Of a DNA stretch of 21,319 nucleotides, positions 1 through 6,796 are shown piece by piece. Positions within the stretch are counted from its first letter, which is position 1. Each line of letters begins with the position of its first letter. The notes under the pieces were generated by a model. That model was not told the DNA's origin, made no database searches, and saw only the letters and a program-made list of their open reading frames with translations. Source of the stretch: Lentisphaeria bacterium (GTDB lineage: Bacteria; Verrucomicrobiota; Lentisphaeria; Victivallales; Victivallaceae); contig JABLYX010000075.1 of NCBI GenBank assembly GCA_018265615.1, positions 1-21,319 on the forward strand, written 5' to 3'. A program made the position numbers and the translations under genes.

Positions 1-45
1 CCGCCGCCCGGAACAGTGCAGGAGATTGCCGCTTGGTTTGGGTAA
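1..45 (+). CDS. Possible 3' end of an upstream gene (partial)
   Basis: The first bases read without interruption in frame 1 as a short GC-rich tail ending in VQEIAAWFG and a TAA stop at 43-45. Composition then switches at once to AT-rich DNA. This fits the end of a gene that starts before the window, but 14 codons are too few to identify it and the open frame could be chance. Confidence 0.3.
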   Translation, partial: PPPGTVQEIAAWFG

Positions 46-361
46 TTTCTATATTCGATATGCTATTAATAACTGAAAAATCTGATAAAATTTTTTTGAA
101 AATATTGATTTTTTATATTTATTCAATTTATTTTTATTGATTGCTTGCGATATAGTATATCAAGTTGAAAAAATTAGCCCTGTTAAAGATTTTAGAACAT
201 CTGCGAAAAAGCCACGGCATCGAGACTACCCATCAGTCTCAGGCTTACCCTCACAGATGTTCTTCTTTTTATTTCACCGCTTGAACGTTTGTATTTGAAG
301 AATCATGCGGATGTAGTATTTTTCAAGGGGCTGAACGACCAACCCGGTCGCCGCCGGAGAA
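46..361. other. AT-rich intergenic stretch
   Basis: No credible gene is seen. Positions 46-180 are strongly AT-rich with no recognisable motif. Positions 194-263 form the nested stem-loop listed separately. From about 320 the composition turns GC-rich and coding-like, and runs into the small ORF at 362. In that ORF's frame the sequence is already open from a TGA at 332-334, so 335-361 may be a remnant of a longer coding region. Confidence 0.5.
194..263 (+). ncRNA. Candidate structured RNA or large stem-loop with a T-rich 3' end
   Basis: Three nested inverted repeats are visible. The outer stem AGAACATCTG (194-203) pairs with CAGATGTTCT (254-263) over 10 bp. A middle stem AAGCC (209-213) pairs with GGCTT (242-246). 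An inner stem GAGACT (222-227) pairs with AGTCTC (235-240) around a 7-nt loop. The outer stem runs directly into a T-rich tract at 261-270. This would suit a small RNA ending at its own terminator, or a large terminator for an upstream transcript. It matches no RNA family I recognise, and no promoter is clear. Confidence 0.35.
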
Positions 362-667
362 GTGGAAAGTACGACGAGCGAGGCGGAGAAGATTCCGGTG
401 CTGTACGTGGAGAAAAAGAAACATGAAGCTTATTTGTTTGCGCTGAAAAGTAATGATGATGCCATGCAGCAAAGCGCATTTCAGGAATTGCAGAATATAG
501 GCATTATTATTTTGCCGTTACTTCTGAAGGAAATTCAGGAAGGGCAGCGGGAGCTTATTCCAATGTTTTGCTGTCTGAGTGGTCAGGAGAATTTGAATAC
601 CACTGCCGAATGTGAAAAATGGTGGCTTGATAACAAAGAAAAATATTCGGATATTTTGAATTATTAA
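362..667 (+). CDS. Small hypothetical protein with a HEAT-like segment
   Basis: A 101-residue protein that I cannot assign to a family. The middle (about residues 25-70) reads like a helical HEAT-type repeat: a run such as AFQELQNIG followed by LPLLLKEI. The end carries a W-W-x-x-N-K pattern that often closes small HEAT-like proteins. There is no signal peptide or membrane segment. The start is uncertain. The GTG at 362 has a GGAG only 2 nt upstream, whereas the GTG at 398 has AGGCGGAG at a normal distance, so a product of about 89 residues is equally likely. The first 60 bp are GC-rich and the rest AT-rich, so this could be a fused or truncated remnant. Whether it is expressed is unclear. 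Confidence 0.45.
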   Translation: MESTTSEAEKIPVLYVEKKKHEAYLFALKSNDDAMQQSAFQELQNIGIIILPLLLKEIQEGQRELIPMFCCLSGQENLNTTAECEKWWLDNKEKYSDILNY

Positions 668-735
668 AAGTGAATCTACAGGTGATGGCCCAGGATATTT
701 CGGTGCAATAATATGCATGAATAAGCTGCTTTTGC

Positions 736-764
736 TTGAATAATTATGATCGTATTGCTATATT
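736..764 (+). promoter_or_regulatory. Promoter of the discoidin-domain gene
   Basis: TTGAAT (736-741), a 17-bp spacer and TATATT (759-764) form a good sigma-70-like promoter. Transcription would start near 771, about 30 nt before the ATG at 803. It lies in AT-rich DNA in the correct orientation. This is inferred from pattern only. Confidence 0.5.
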
Positions 765-802
765 AATCGAAGGGTGAATATATACCCGGAAAGGTGAATG
801 AT

Positions 803-1651
803 ATGCGCAATACAGTTTTTTCTTTTTTGGCTTTCGCTCTCGCCGCCGTCTGCGGCCTGCAGGCGGATGCCGCGGAGAACCTCGCGGCTCATGCGACCGC
901 GACAGCAAGCTCCGTGGAGTCCTCGCGGTTTCCGGCTGCCAATGCGATCGACGGCAAGTCCAATACCCGGTGGTCCTCCGGCCGGAGCGACGATGAGTGG
1001 ATCATGCTCGACCTCGGCGAGCTGAAAACAGTCGGACAGATCCAGCTCGACTGGGAGGCCGCCGCAGGAAAGGAATATGTCGTGCAGTTCTCCGATGACG
1101 GCAAGAGTTTCTCCGATGTCTTCACTGTGACCAACGGCAGGGCAAACGCCAGGGAGATCATTCGCATTCAGCCGCTGGAAACACGGTATATCCGCATCCG
1201 GGGCAAAAAACGGGTCACTCCGCACGGCTATTCGCTCTGGGAAATCAAGGTTTACTCCGCCTCCGACGACCTCGCATTCGCCGCCGACGCGACGGCGAGC
1301 TCATCAGAGAAGAACCTGCCGCCGGAAAATGCGGTTGACAACAAACCCCATACCCGTTGGTCCTCCGACCGGAACGACAATGAATGGATCATGCTCGATC
1401 TCGGTTCCGCACAGACGATCGGAAGGCTCGTGCTGAAGTGGGAGCAGGCGGCCGGCGAAGAGTATGCCGTCCAGTTTTCCTCCGACGGGGAGAATTTTAC
1501 GGAGGTTTTCCACAAGACCGGCGGTCGGCCGAAAGCGACGGAGACGATCGTCATCGAACCCCGCGCCACGCGTTATATCCGCGTTCAGGGGATCAAGCGC
1601 GCCACGCAGTATGGTTATTCGCTCTGGGAAATCGAGGCGTACGCCAAGTGA
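803..1651 (+). CDS. Secreted tandem discoidin (F5/8 type C, CBM32-like) protein
   Basis: A 282-residue exported protein that probably binds carbohydrate. A signal peptide occupies about residues 1-24, with a hydrophobic FSFLAFALAAVCG core and a possible cut after ADA. Two copies of the F5/8 type C (galactose-binding-like, CBM32) fold follow, roughly 25-151 and 156-282. Each copy carries the same landmarks: an N-A-[IV]-D-x-K/TRWSS turn, EWIMLDLG, QFS-DG, a TRYIR[IV] strand and a closing YSLWEI. The copies are very alike, so this is an internal duplication. No catalytic domain is attached. The start is the ATG at 803 with AAGG about 8 nt upstream, preferred to the GTG at 794. The gene is a single unit with a promoter at 736-764 and a terminator at 1677-1699. 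In this family such domains usually accompany hydrolases, so it may act as a free substrate or surface-binding module. Confidence 0.85.
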   Translation: MRNTVFSFLAFALAAVCGLQADAAENLAAHATATASSVESSRFPAANAIDGKSNTRWSSGRSDDEWIMLDLGELKTVGQIQLDWEAAAGKEYVVQFSDDGKSFSDVFTVTNGRANAREIIRIQPLETRYIRIRGKKRVTPHGYSLWEIKVYSASDDLAFAADATASSSEKNLPPENAVDNKPHTRWSSDRNDNEWIMLDLGSAQTIGRLVLKWEQAAGEEYAVQFSSDGENFTEVFHKTGGRPKATETIVIEPRATRYIRVQGIKRATQYGYSLWEIEAYAK

Positions 1652-1676
1652 TATGCAATTTTTCCGTTTCATGAAG

Positions 1677-1699
1677 CCGCCGGGCTCCGGCGGTTTTTT
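1677..1699 (+). terminator. Rho-independent terminator after the discoidin-domain gene
   Basis: CCGCCGG (1677-1683), a 3-nt GCT loop, CCGGCGG (1687-1693) and six T (1694-1699) make a textbook terminator 25 bp after the stop codon. It lies 12 bp from the end of the convergent operon A. The T-run is only on the plus strand, so it serves mainly the discoidin-domain gene. Confidence 0.85.
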
Positions 1700-1711
1700 C
1701 ATGTGTGCGAA

Positions 1712-2605
1712 TCAGTTGCTTTTTCCGGTCCGGATGACCAGTCGGAAGGACCATTTCCGCCGCTCTCCGGGCGCGATATCCAAGGTGATGAAGGGTTCGG
1801 CGGCGAAGCAGTCTCTTCCGTTGTGCCAGAGGCGGCTGCGGTCGAGCGGCGTATCGGCGGCCAGTGTCACCGAGCAATCCCGGTCAGTCCGGAATTCCGC
1901 CGTGATCTCCCGGCGGCCCTCATTCTTCCGGTACACGGTTTCCGTATTCGGCGCTTCGCTGAATACCGGCTTGAACTCCTCTCCGTGAAGCCGGACGCGG
2001 CAGCTTTCCGGTTCCCCTGTGAAGAAAAACGGGTGAAGATAAGCCGTTGCCGTGATTCTGCGTGAGCCGGTGTTGTGCAGCTCCTGTTCCAGTATGATCT
2101 CCGGTGAACCGTCGGTGATGGTAATGGAGGCGGTCAGTTCGTATGCATAACCGTTCCGGTCGCCGGAGGTCTGGTGCGCCGTCAATACGGTTTTCGTTCC
2201 TGATTCAGCATACTTTGTCTGCCACGGGAAGAGTTCGACCGGCTTCGGCTGGAAGCGGCTGACCGGATGCGGCTCGATCACACCCACGCCGATTTTGAGT
2301 TGCCGTCCCGGCGCGAGCTCCAGCTCCGGCAGGAGCTCCACCGCGCAGCCGAAGGCCGGATGATAGTTGGAGACCGATCGCGTGTGGAACAGACTGACGC
2401 GGCTCCCCGCCGGATACAGCGCGGTGATCCAGCCGGGGCGCAGGAAACGGCACCCGGATCTTCCGCCCGGGTCCGGCGCGGCCGGATTGTCCAGTGTGAC
2501 GGAGAAGAGGCCGTTATCGATCCGGAAGCTCCCGGATTGCGGTTCCGACGCTCCGGCCGCGAACAGCATGAACAGCGCCGCGAGGCCGGACAGGGCGCGC
2601 TTCAT
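1712..2605 (-). CDS. Secreted mutarotase-fold (aldose epimerase-like) protein
   Basis: A 297-residue exported protein. The N-terminal MKRALSGLAALFMLFAAGAS is a signal peptide. The rest is a beta-rich chain resembling the galactose mutarotase / aldose 1-epimerase superfamily. Examples are the SFRIDNGLFSVTLDN opening strands, the ELTASITITDGSP and LEQELHNTGS strands of the beta-sandwich core, and a conserved-looking YLHPFFF histidine. The start is the ATG at 2605, chosen because it overlaps the amylase stop as ATGA and begins a clean signal peptide. A much longer upstream reading in the same frame is antisense-type noise. Last gene of operon A and probably translationally coupled to the amylase. 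It could interconvert sugar anomers released by the amylase or act as a non-catalytic sugar binder. The superfamily call is moderately sure; the reaction is inferred. Confidence 0.7.
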   Translation of the reverse strand: MKRALSGLAALFMLFAAGASEPQSGSFRIDNGLFSVTLDNPAAPDPGGRSGCRFLRPGWITALYPAGSRVSLFHTRSVSNYHPAFGCAVELLPELELAPGRQLKIGVGVIEPHPVSRFQPKPVELFPWQTKYAESGTKTVLTAHQTSGDRNGYAYELTASITITDGSPEIILEQELHNTGSRRITATAYLHPFFFTGEPESCRVRLHGEEFKPVFSEAPNTETVYRKNEGRREITAEFRTDRDCSVTLAADTPLDRSRLWHNGRDCFAAEPFITLDIAPGERRKWSFRLVIRTGKSN

Positions 2606-4092
2606 TTTTTCGCTTCCACCAGATAGACGCCGATCATTCCGGCCGGAATTTCCGCAGTGAAAGCATCCGGTTTTCCGGAGGCGAGCTCTTTGTCGCCGAG
2701 CAGGTCGCGGACGGCCAGCCGTTTCCCGGTGATCCCGGCCTCCCGGTACGGAATGGTGATCCGGAATTCCGCATCGGTTTTCCCGTTGTTCGGCACGATC
2801 AGAATCGCACTGCCGTTCCGGTAGCGGGCGTAGGCCTGGAGCAGGCCGGGGCGGTCGGTGGCCACCTTGCAGATGTTGCTCTCTTTGATGCCGGCCGGGA
2901 AGTATTCGAAAATTTCCGGATGCCGGCGGCGGATGCGGATCATCCGCTTGACCAGCTCGAAGAAGTCGCGGTGCGGTTTTTCGTCCAGCAGTTTCCAGTC
3001 GACTTTGTTCAGGTAGCTCCAGGTGTTCGGCTTGAGCCGGCGGGGATTGTTCCACTCCTCCCCCAGGAACCAGAGCGGGATGAACGGGGAGAACAGCGCC
3101 TGGTAGCCGAACACGACCGGGCTGCCGTTGGCGATGAAGTTGTGGCTGTCGTGGCAGGTCAGTTGGAAGGTGTAGAAGCGGAACGCGCCCGGCTCGGCGT
3201 CCGAGTCCCGCGCCACGAGTTCGGCGCCGCTTTTGACCATGTCGACGATGTTCCCCTCAAGGAACGCCTCGCCGACCCAGCGGCGGGCCCGGGGCGTCCG
3301 GTCGTTGTTCCGCTGGAACGCGAGCTGGTCAAAATCGAACACGCCGTTGCGGGAGCTGGAACGCTCGGAGATGAAAATCACCTTGCGTCCGAGCTCCAGC
3401 AGCCGTTTCCGGGCGGCGCCGAAGATCGAATATCCGGCATAGTCGGGGGCGCAGTCGCAGCGGAAGCCGTCCGCACCTGTTACGAGGATCATCTCCACGA
3501 GCCGCGAGGTGTACCACTCCCGCAGTTCGGCGTTCTCCCAGTTGTACGACCAACCGTTCCACTGCTCGATGACCGGGCCGAACCATTCGGGCTTCTCCTT
3601 GTGGAGCGGAGCCCCGCCGTTGTTGCGGTGGGTTACACCCCACGACACAACGTCGAAAAAGACCCGGATGTTGCGCCGGTGCGCCTCTTCGACGAACTCC
3701 CGCACCCGCGCCCAGCGTTCCGGCATCTCCTTTTCGCCGGTCAGCTTCGGATCGAGGGTGTGGAGCCCGAAGCCGCCGTAGGTGCGGCACTCCTGAAGCG
3801 GTGTGATCCAGACGCCGTTCACACCCATCTCGGCCAGGTGGTCGAGCGTCGGGCCCATGCCGGTGATTTTTCCGTTCGACGACGCGGTGGAGGGGTTGAC
3901 TTCGACGATGATCAGGCTCTTGACCCAGTCGGGGCTCGCCGTCGCTCCGGGAGAGAGCGCTTCGAGCTTCACTTCGCGGTCGGGGAGGATTTTCGGAATC
4001 AGCGCAGAATTGTCGATCCTGCCGGTTTCCGCTCCGGCCACTGCCGCCGCCAGCGCGATGAGGCCGGCGGCCAGTGTTTTCGCATACTGCAT
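2602..4092 (-). CDS. Secreted GH13-like alpha-amylase family glycoside hydrolase
   Basis: A 496-residue exported hydrolase of alpha-linked glucans or related sugars. The signal peptide is residues 1-21 (TLAAGLIALAAAVAGA). The (beta/alpha)8 barrel carries the GH13 conserved regions: region I FFDVVSWGVTH (D147, H155); region II GADGFRCD with nucleophile D213; region III FISERS with acid/base E243; region IV TCHDSHNF with D315. The final 90 residues look like the C-terminal beta domain (AVRDLLGDKEL, MIGVYLVEA). Region I (SWGVTH instead of the usual NH) and region IV (HDSH instead of NHD) are atypical, so substrate specificity should not be guessed. Third gene of operon A, 21 bp after the prepilin-type gene and overlapping the mutarotase-like gene by 4 bp. 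An AAGGA stands about 10 nt before the ATG. Confidence 0.85.
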   Translation of the reverse strand: MQYAKTLAAGLIALAAAVAGAETGRIDNSALIPKILPDREVKLEALSPGATASPDWVKSLIIVEVNPSTASSNGKITGMGPTLDHLAEMGVNGVWITPLQECRTYGGFGLHTLDPKLTGEKEMPERWARVREFVEEAHRRNIRVFFDVVSWGVTHRNNGGAPLHKEKPEWFGPVIEQWNGWSYNWENAELREWYTSRLVEMILVTGADGFRCDCAPDYAGYSIFGAARKRLLELGRKVIFISERSSSRNGVFDFDQLAFQRNNDRTPRARRWVGEAFLEGNIVDMVKSGAELVARDSDAEPGAFRFYTFQLTCHDSHNFIANGSPVVFGYQALFSPFIPLWFLGEEWNNPRRLKPNTWSYLNKVDWKLLDEKPHRDFFELVKRMIRIRRRHPEIFEYFPAGIKESNICKVATDRPGLLQAYARYRNGSAILIVPNNGKTDAEFRITIPYREAGITGKRLAVRDLLGDKELASGKPDAFTAEIPAGMIGVYLVEAKK

Positions 4093-4113
4093 GTGACGGG
4101 TATCCTTTTTAGC

Positions 4114-4878
4114 TTATTCGTTTGTTGCCCGCTTTACGCCGTTCCGGTCGTAGTAGTAGCGGCATTTGTTGGGCAGATTGTACAGCTCGCGGACCGGCCG
4201 CGAGGCGGCGTGCCCGTCGAAGTATGCCGCGATAGCCTGTCCGTCGGAATGCCAGGCGCTGATGTAGCCGCCGCTGTTGCCGTCATAGGTGTTCCACGCC
4301 CACGAATTGAGATTGTCGGAGGTCGTGTTGCCGGTCCCGTTGCGGTTGTCGGCGAGCAGCATGGTTTCGCTGGGGGCGGATTTCAGACGGCTCGCGACGA
4401 TCGCGGCCTGGAGCTGGTTTGAAGCCGTTGTGAGAATCGACCCCAGGCGTTCCTGATAATCCGTACCGTTCCAGAAGGGGATGAAGATCCCATAGGAGCG
4501 GAGGTTGCCGGTATTGTTCCCGGTCTCCGGCGCGGTTTTCGGGCAGTGGGTGAATTTGTTTTTGTTCAGATAGTAGCTTGAGCCGCTTTTTTCTGTGCGC
4601 GGAATATAATTGCCGGCCATCAGCGCCTGGGTCCAGCCGGTGGTGGCCGAACCCGGGATTCTCACCTGCTGCGGAATCATATCGCGAAAGTCGCCCTGAT
4701 AGATCAGGATCGCCTGACGCGACTGCTTCAGGTTGTTCAGGCACTGGGTCGCCGTTGCTCTCTCCCGCGCCTGATTCAGCGCCGGGAGCAGCATCCCCGC
4801 GAGGATGGCGATAATCGCAATTACCACCAGTAGTTCAATTAATGTAAAAGGGCTGGGCGGTGCGGCGGTTCTTTTCAT
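4114..4878 (-). CDS. Prepilin-type N-terminal domain protein of operon A
   Basis: A 254-residue type IV pilin/pseudopilin-like protein. After a short basic leader comes F-T-L-I-E-L-L and a hydrophobic helix ending AILAGMLLPALNQARERA, the class III signal handled by prepilin peptidase. The conserved Glu at +5 is E15. The residue before the cut site is Pro, not the usual Gly. The globular part ends with HSDGQAIAAYFDGH, the His-spacer-Asp-Gly-His signature of the large Planctomycetes/Lentisphaerae pseudopilin-like families. Strong start: CAAAGGAG stands 9 nt before the ATG. It overlaps the regulator's stop by 4 bp (ATGA) and precedes the amylase by 21 bp. Known family members act in type II secretion or surface filaments. 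A role in exporting or anchoring the neighbouring enzymes, or in binding their polysaccharide, is inference. Confidence 0.85.
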   Translation of the reverse strand: MKRTAAPPSPFTLIELLVVIAIIAILAGMLLPALNQARERATATQCLNNLKQSRQAILIYQGDFRDMIPQQVRIPGSATTGWTQALMAGNYIPRTEKSGSSYYLNKNKFTHCPKTAPETGNNTGNLRSYGIFIPFWNGTDYQERLGSILTTASNQLQAAIVASRLKSAPSETMLLADNRNGTGNTTSDNLNSWAWNTYDGNSGGYISAWHSDGQAIAAYFDGHAASRPVRELYNLPNKCRYYYDRNGVKRATNE

Positions 4879-6032
4879 GACAGGATGCTCCTTTGTTCTT
4901 TTTCCTGGCCGTTATGGTAACGGCAGGTTTCGTTCAGTTGAATTTTCGGACTTCCCCTTAAAACCAGGGGTGAAGGGCGGTAGTCGGGGTCTTCGATCTG
5001 TCTGCACAGCCGTTCCACCGCTGTTTCGGAGTAGTCCTGCGACGCCTGGTCGATGACCGCCGTGAAGGATGGCACGGTCAGTTTTGTATGTCCGTTGTCG
5101 TAGGTGATGAGGCTGATATCCTCCGGCACCTTCAGGCCGAGGCGGGAAAGCTCCCGCAGTGCGGTACAGGCCGCGACGCTGCCGTAGGCGCTGATCGCGG
5201 TGGGCAGCGGGCCGGAGCAGAGAATGTTGCGGATCGCCTCCTCCCACTGCGTGACTTCCGTCTCCACATCGGGCAGTGCGAAATAGCTGATGTCGTCCGC
5301 CTGAAGGCCGAATTCCCCGAGCGCCCGGCGGTATCCTTCGAGCTGGCGGCGGGTGAACTGCGATCCGGTCCGGGTGGTGAGCGCCAGAATGCGCCGGTGG
5401 CCGAGCCTCAGCAGGAACTTCATGCCTGCGGCGAAACGCTGCACATCGTCTCCTGTGACCTGATCCATCTCCTTGACGGCGGGATGGTAACGATCGAGGC
5501 TGCCGACGATCACGAACGGGAATTTGCGTGTATGAAGCTCCATCGCCAGGGAAAGCGGGGTCGTACCGCAGAAGATGACGCCGAGGCAATCGGCGCGGAG
5601 CTCTTCGCCTGTCACCGGCAGTTCCTTCTCGTGGTGCAGGAAATGCATGGCGATATTCCGCTCCCGCAGCTGCCGCTCGATCCGGTAGAGCTGATTGAAC
5701 CAGAAGCTGCTGAAAGGGAGGATCCGGGAGAAGACCACTTTCACCGTGCCCCGGCGGAGAGGTGCGCGGGATGGCGCCTGCGGCGGCGCATCGGCGACAA
5801 AAGTGCCGATGCGCGGACGGCGGAGGAGATAGCCCTCTTCCACCAGCCGCGCAATGCCTTTCTCCACGGTGACCGAGCTCAGGTAGAAGAGCTTCTGCAG
5901 TTCACGCGATACGGGAATCCGCTCCATCGGCAGAAGCTTCTTCTCTGCGATCAGGGTACGGATCGCATCGGCCAGCTGAAGATAAAGGGGGAGGCTGCTC
6001 TCCCTTGCAAGAGTGACTCCCCTCCAGTCCAT
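4875..6032 (-). CDS. GntR-type HTH / LacI-type sensor hybrid transcriptional regulator
   Basis: A 385-residue sugar-responsive DNA-binding protein. Residues about 12-80 are a GntR winged helix (PLYLQLADAIRTLI, IPVSRELQKLF, the SSVTVEKGIARLVEEGYL recognition region, RRPRIGTF wing). From about 95 to 365 it has a periplasmic-binding-protein/LacI-like effector domain (GVIFCGTTPLSL, RFPFVIVG-type strand, HRRILALTTRTGS, EGYRRALGEFG, ISLITYDNG). Hybrid GntR-LacI regulators are known for sugar control in other bacteria. First gene of operon A, so it should be autoregulated. A 6-bp inverted repeat over the -35 region of its promoter is the likely operator. The ATG is preceded by GGAAAGGA with 8-nt spacing. 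Its stop overlaps the prepilin-type gene by ATGA. Confidence 0.9.
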   Translation of the reverse strand: MDWRGVTLARESSLPLYLQLADAIRTLIAEKKLLPMERIPVSRELQKLFYLSSVTVEKGIARLVEEGYLLRRPRIGTFVADAPPQAPSRAPLRRGTVKVVFSRILPFSSFWFNQLYRIERQLRERNIAMHFLHHEKELPVTGEELRADCLGVIFCGTTPLSLAMELHTRKFPFVIVGSLDRYHPAVKEMDQVTGDDVQRFAAGMKFLLRLGHRRILALTTRTGSQFTRRQLEGYRRALGEFGLQADDISYFALPDVETEVTQWEEAIRNILCSGPLPTAISAYGSVAACTALRELSRLGLKVPEDISLITYDNGHTKLTVPSFTAVIDQASQDYSETAVERLCRQIEDPDYRPSPLVLRGSPKIQLNETCRYHNGQEKEQRSILS

Positions 6033-6064
6033 AACCCGAATCCTTTCCAGTGTGTGTTTATTAT

Positions 6065-6093
6065 ATTATACCTCGATTGCTGATTGAAAGCAA
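6065..6093 (-). promoter_or_regulatory. Promoter of operon A
   Basis: On the minus strand TTGCTT (6093-6088), a 17-bp spacer and a perfect TATAAT (6070-6065) form a strong sigma-70-like promoter. The start would be near 6058, about 25 nt before the regulator's ATG. Confidence 0.7.
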
Positions 6094-6094
6094 T
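6076..6094. promoter_or_regulatory. Candidate operator of the GntR/LacI-type regulator
   Basis: ATTGCT (6076-6081) and AGCAAT (6089-6094) are a perfect inverted repeat with a 7-nt centre. They cover the -35 box and most of the spacer of the operon A promoter. This is the expected place for a dimeric repressor encoded by the first gene, but binding is inferred. Confidence 0.5.
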
Positions 6095-6170
6095 ACAGGA
6101 ATATTTTTTTAATAAGAATGAATACACGGAGGATCGGCTCGGTCGGAGAATACTGCCGGAAGCGGAGGAC

Positions 6171-6203
6171 AAAAAAAGCCGCTCCTCCTGCAGGAACGGC
6201 TTT
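6171..6203 (-). terminator. Rho-independent terminator after the DUF4870-like gene
   Basis: Read on the minus strand, AAAGCCG (6203-6197) and CGGCTTT (6181-6175) form a 7-bp stem. Its loop contains a further TCCTGCAGGA palindrome (6186-6195), and a run of seven T ends at 6171. It lies 14 bp past the stop of the DUF4870-like gene and separates it from operon A. Confidence 0.8.
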
Positions 6204-6216
6204 CGGCTGTTGTCCG

Positions 6217-6615
6217 TTATTTGATGAAGCGGAAGCAGACCGGATAACGGTAGATGATGCCCTGGTTCGCCTTGATCGCGGCGATGATGATCACGACCAG
6301 CGCGTAAATGCCGACAATCGGCAGCAGCAGCAGGCCGATGAATATGAAGCACAGCAGCCAGCAGATCACCATCAGGATGAGAAGCGTGATCTGGAAGTTC
6401 ACGGTCTCCTTGCCGATCTGATCCAGATAGGCGGAGCTGTCCTTCTTGATGAGCCAGATGATCAGGGGAACAATCAGCCCGCCCAGGCCGGTGATGCAGT
6501 TGAGGAATTGGGACAGCACGCAGAGCAGCCCCATGTTGCGCTCATCCGGGGTGATCCCGGCGGATTCCACGACAACCTCGGCTTCTTCGACCTTCTCATT
6601 CACGTCTTCGGACAT
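6217..6615 (-). CDS. DUF4870-like small membrane protein
   Basis: A 132-residue membrane protein. An acidic, soluble N-terminus (MSEDVNEKVEEAEVVVE, about 1-25) is followed by TPDERNMGLLCVLSQFL, the segment LGGLIVPLIIWLIKKD, the charged turn GKETVNFQ, and two or three more hydrophobic segments to residue 124. The combination I-x-P-L-I-I-W-L followed by N-F-Q is typical of DUF4870 (Tic20-like) proteins, whose function is not established. The start is the ATG at 6615 with AGGGAG upstream. A longer in-frame reading upstream has no membrane logic and is rejected. Transcribed alone, with a promoter about 120 bp upstream and a terminator right after. It has no evident link to the sugar operons. Confidence 0.8.
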   Translation of the reverse strand: MSEDVNEKVEEAEVVVESAGITPDERNMGLLCVLSQFLNCITGLGGLIVPLIIWLIKKDSSAYLDQIGKETVNFQITLLILMVICWLLCFIFIGLLLLPIVGIYALVVIIIAAIKANQGIIYRYPVCFRFIK

Positions 6616-6732
6616 ATTTTCTTCTCCCTGAAGTTGCGGGATGCATCGGAAACCGCGGAGCTTTTCGCCCGGAACCGGTTTCCTGATATTCCCTGTCTTT
6701 GATCCGGCGACCAAACTGCCGTTCAGCAATGA

Positions 6733-6760
6733 AATATAGACGGTCAAGCGGGCTTTTCAA
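6733..6760 (-). promoter_or_regulatory. Promoter of the DUF4870-like gene
   Basis: Minus-strand TTGAAA (6760-6755), a 16-bp spacer and TATATT (6738-6733) match sigma-70 boxes 5/6 each. The transcript would start near 6726 and carry a leader of about 110 nt, in which I recognise no riboswitch. Confidence 0.5.
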
Positions 6761-6796
6761 TCAATGACAGGCTGTTTTTTTCAAAAATATATGATA

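Noticed and set aside
2606..3055. 150-codon N-terminal extension of the mutarotase-like protein
   Set aside because: It lies antisense-free but in the wrong frame within the amylase gene, is compositionally odd, and would bury the clear signal peptide that starts at the ATGA junction.
2920..4422. 500-residue plus-strand open frame opposite the amylase and prepilin-type genes
   Set aside because: It is antisense to two well-supported genes, is rich in Arg, Gly, Val and Ala as expected of a high-GC shadow frame, and has no recognisable motif or ribosome-binding site.
5088..6083. 331-residue plus-strand open frame opposite the GntR/LacI regulator
   Set aside because: It is a shadow frame with no promoter or ribosome-binding site, and it crosses the promoter of operon A.
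6616..6726. Riboswitch in the leader of the DUF4870-like gene
   Set aside because: The leader is long enough, but I see no known aptamer motif or terminator/antiterminator pair.
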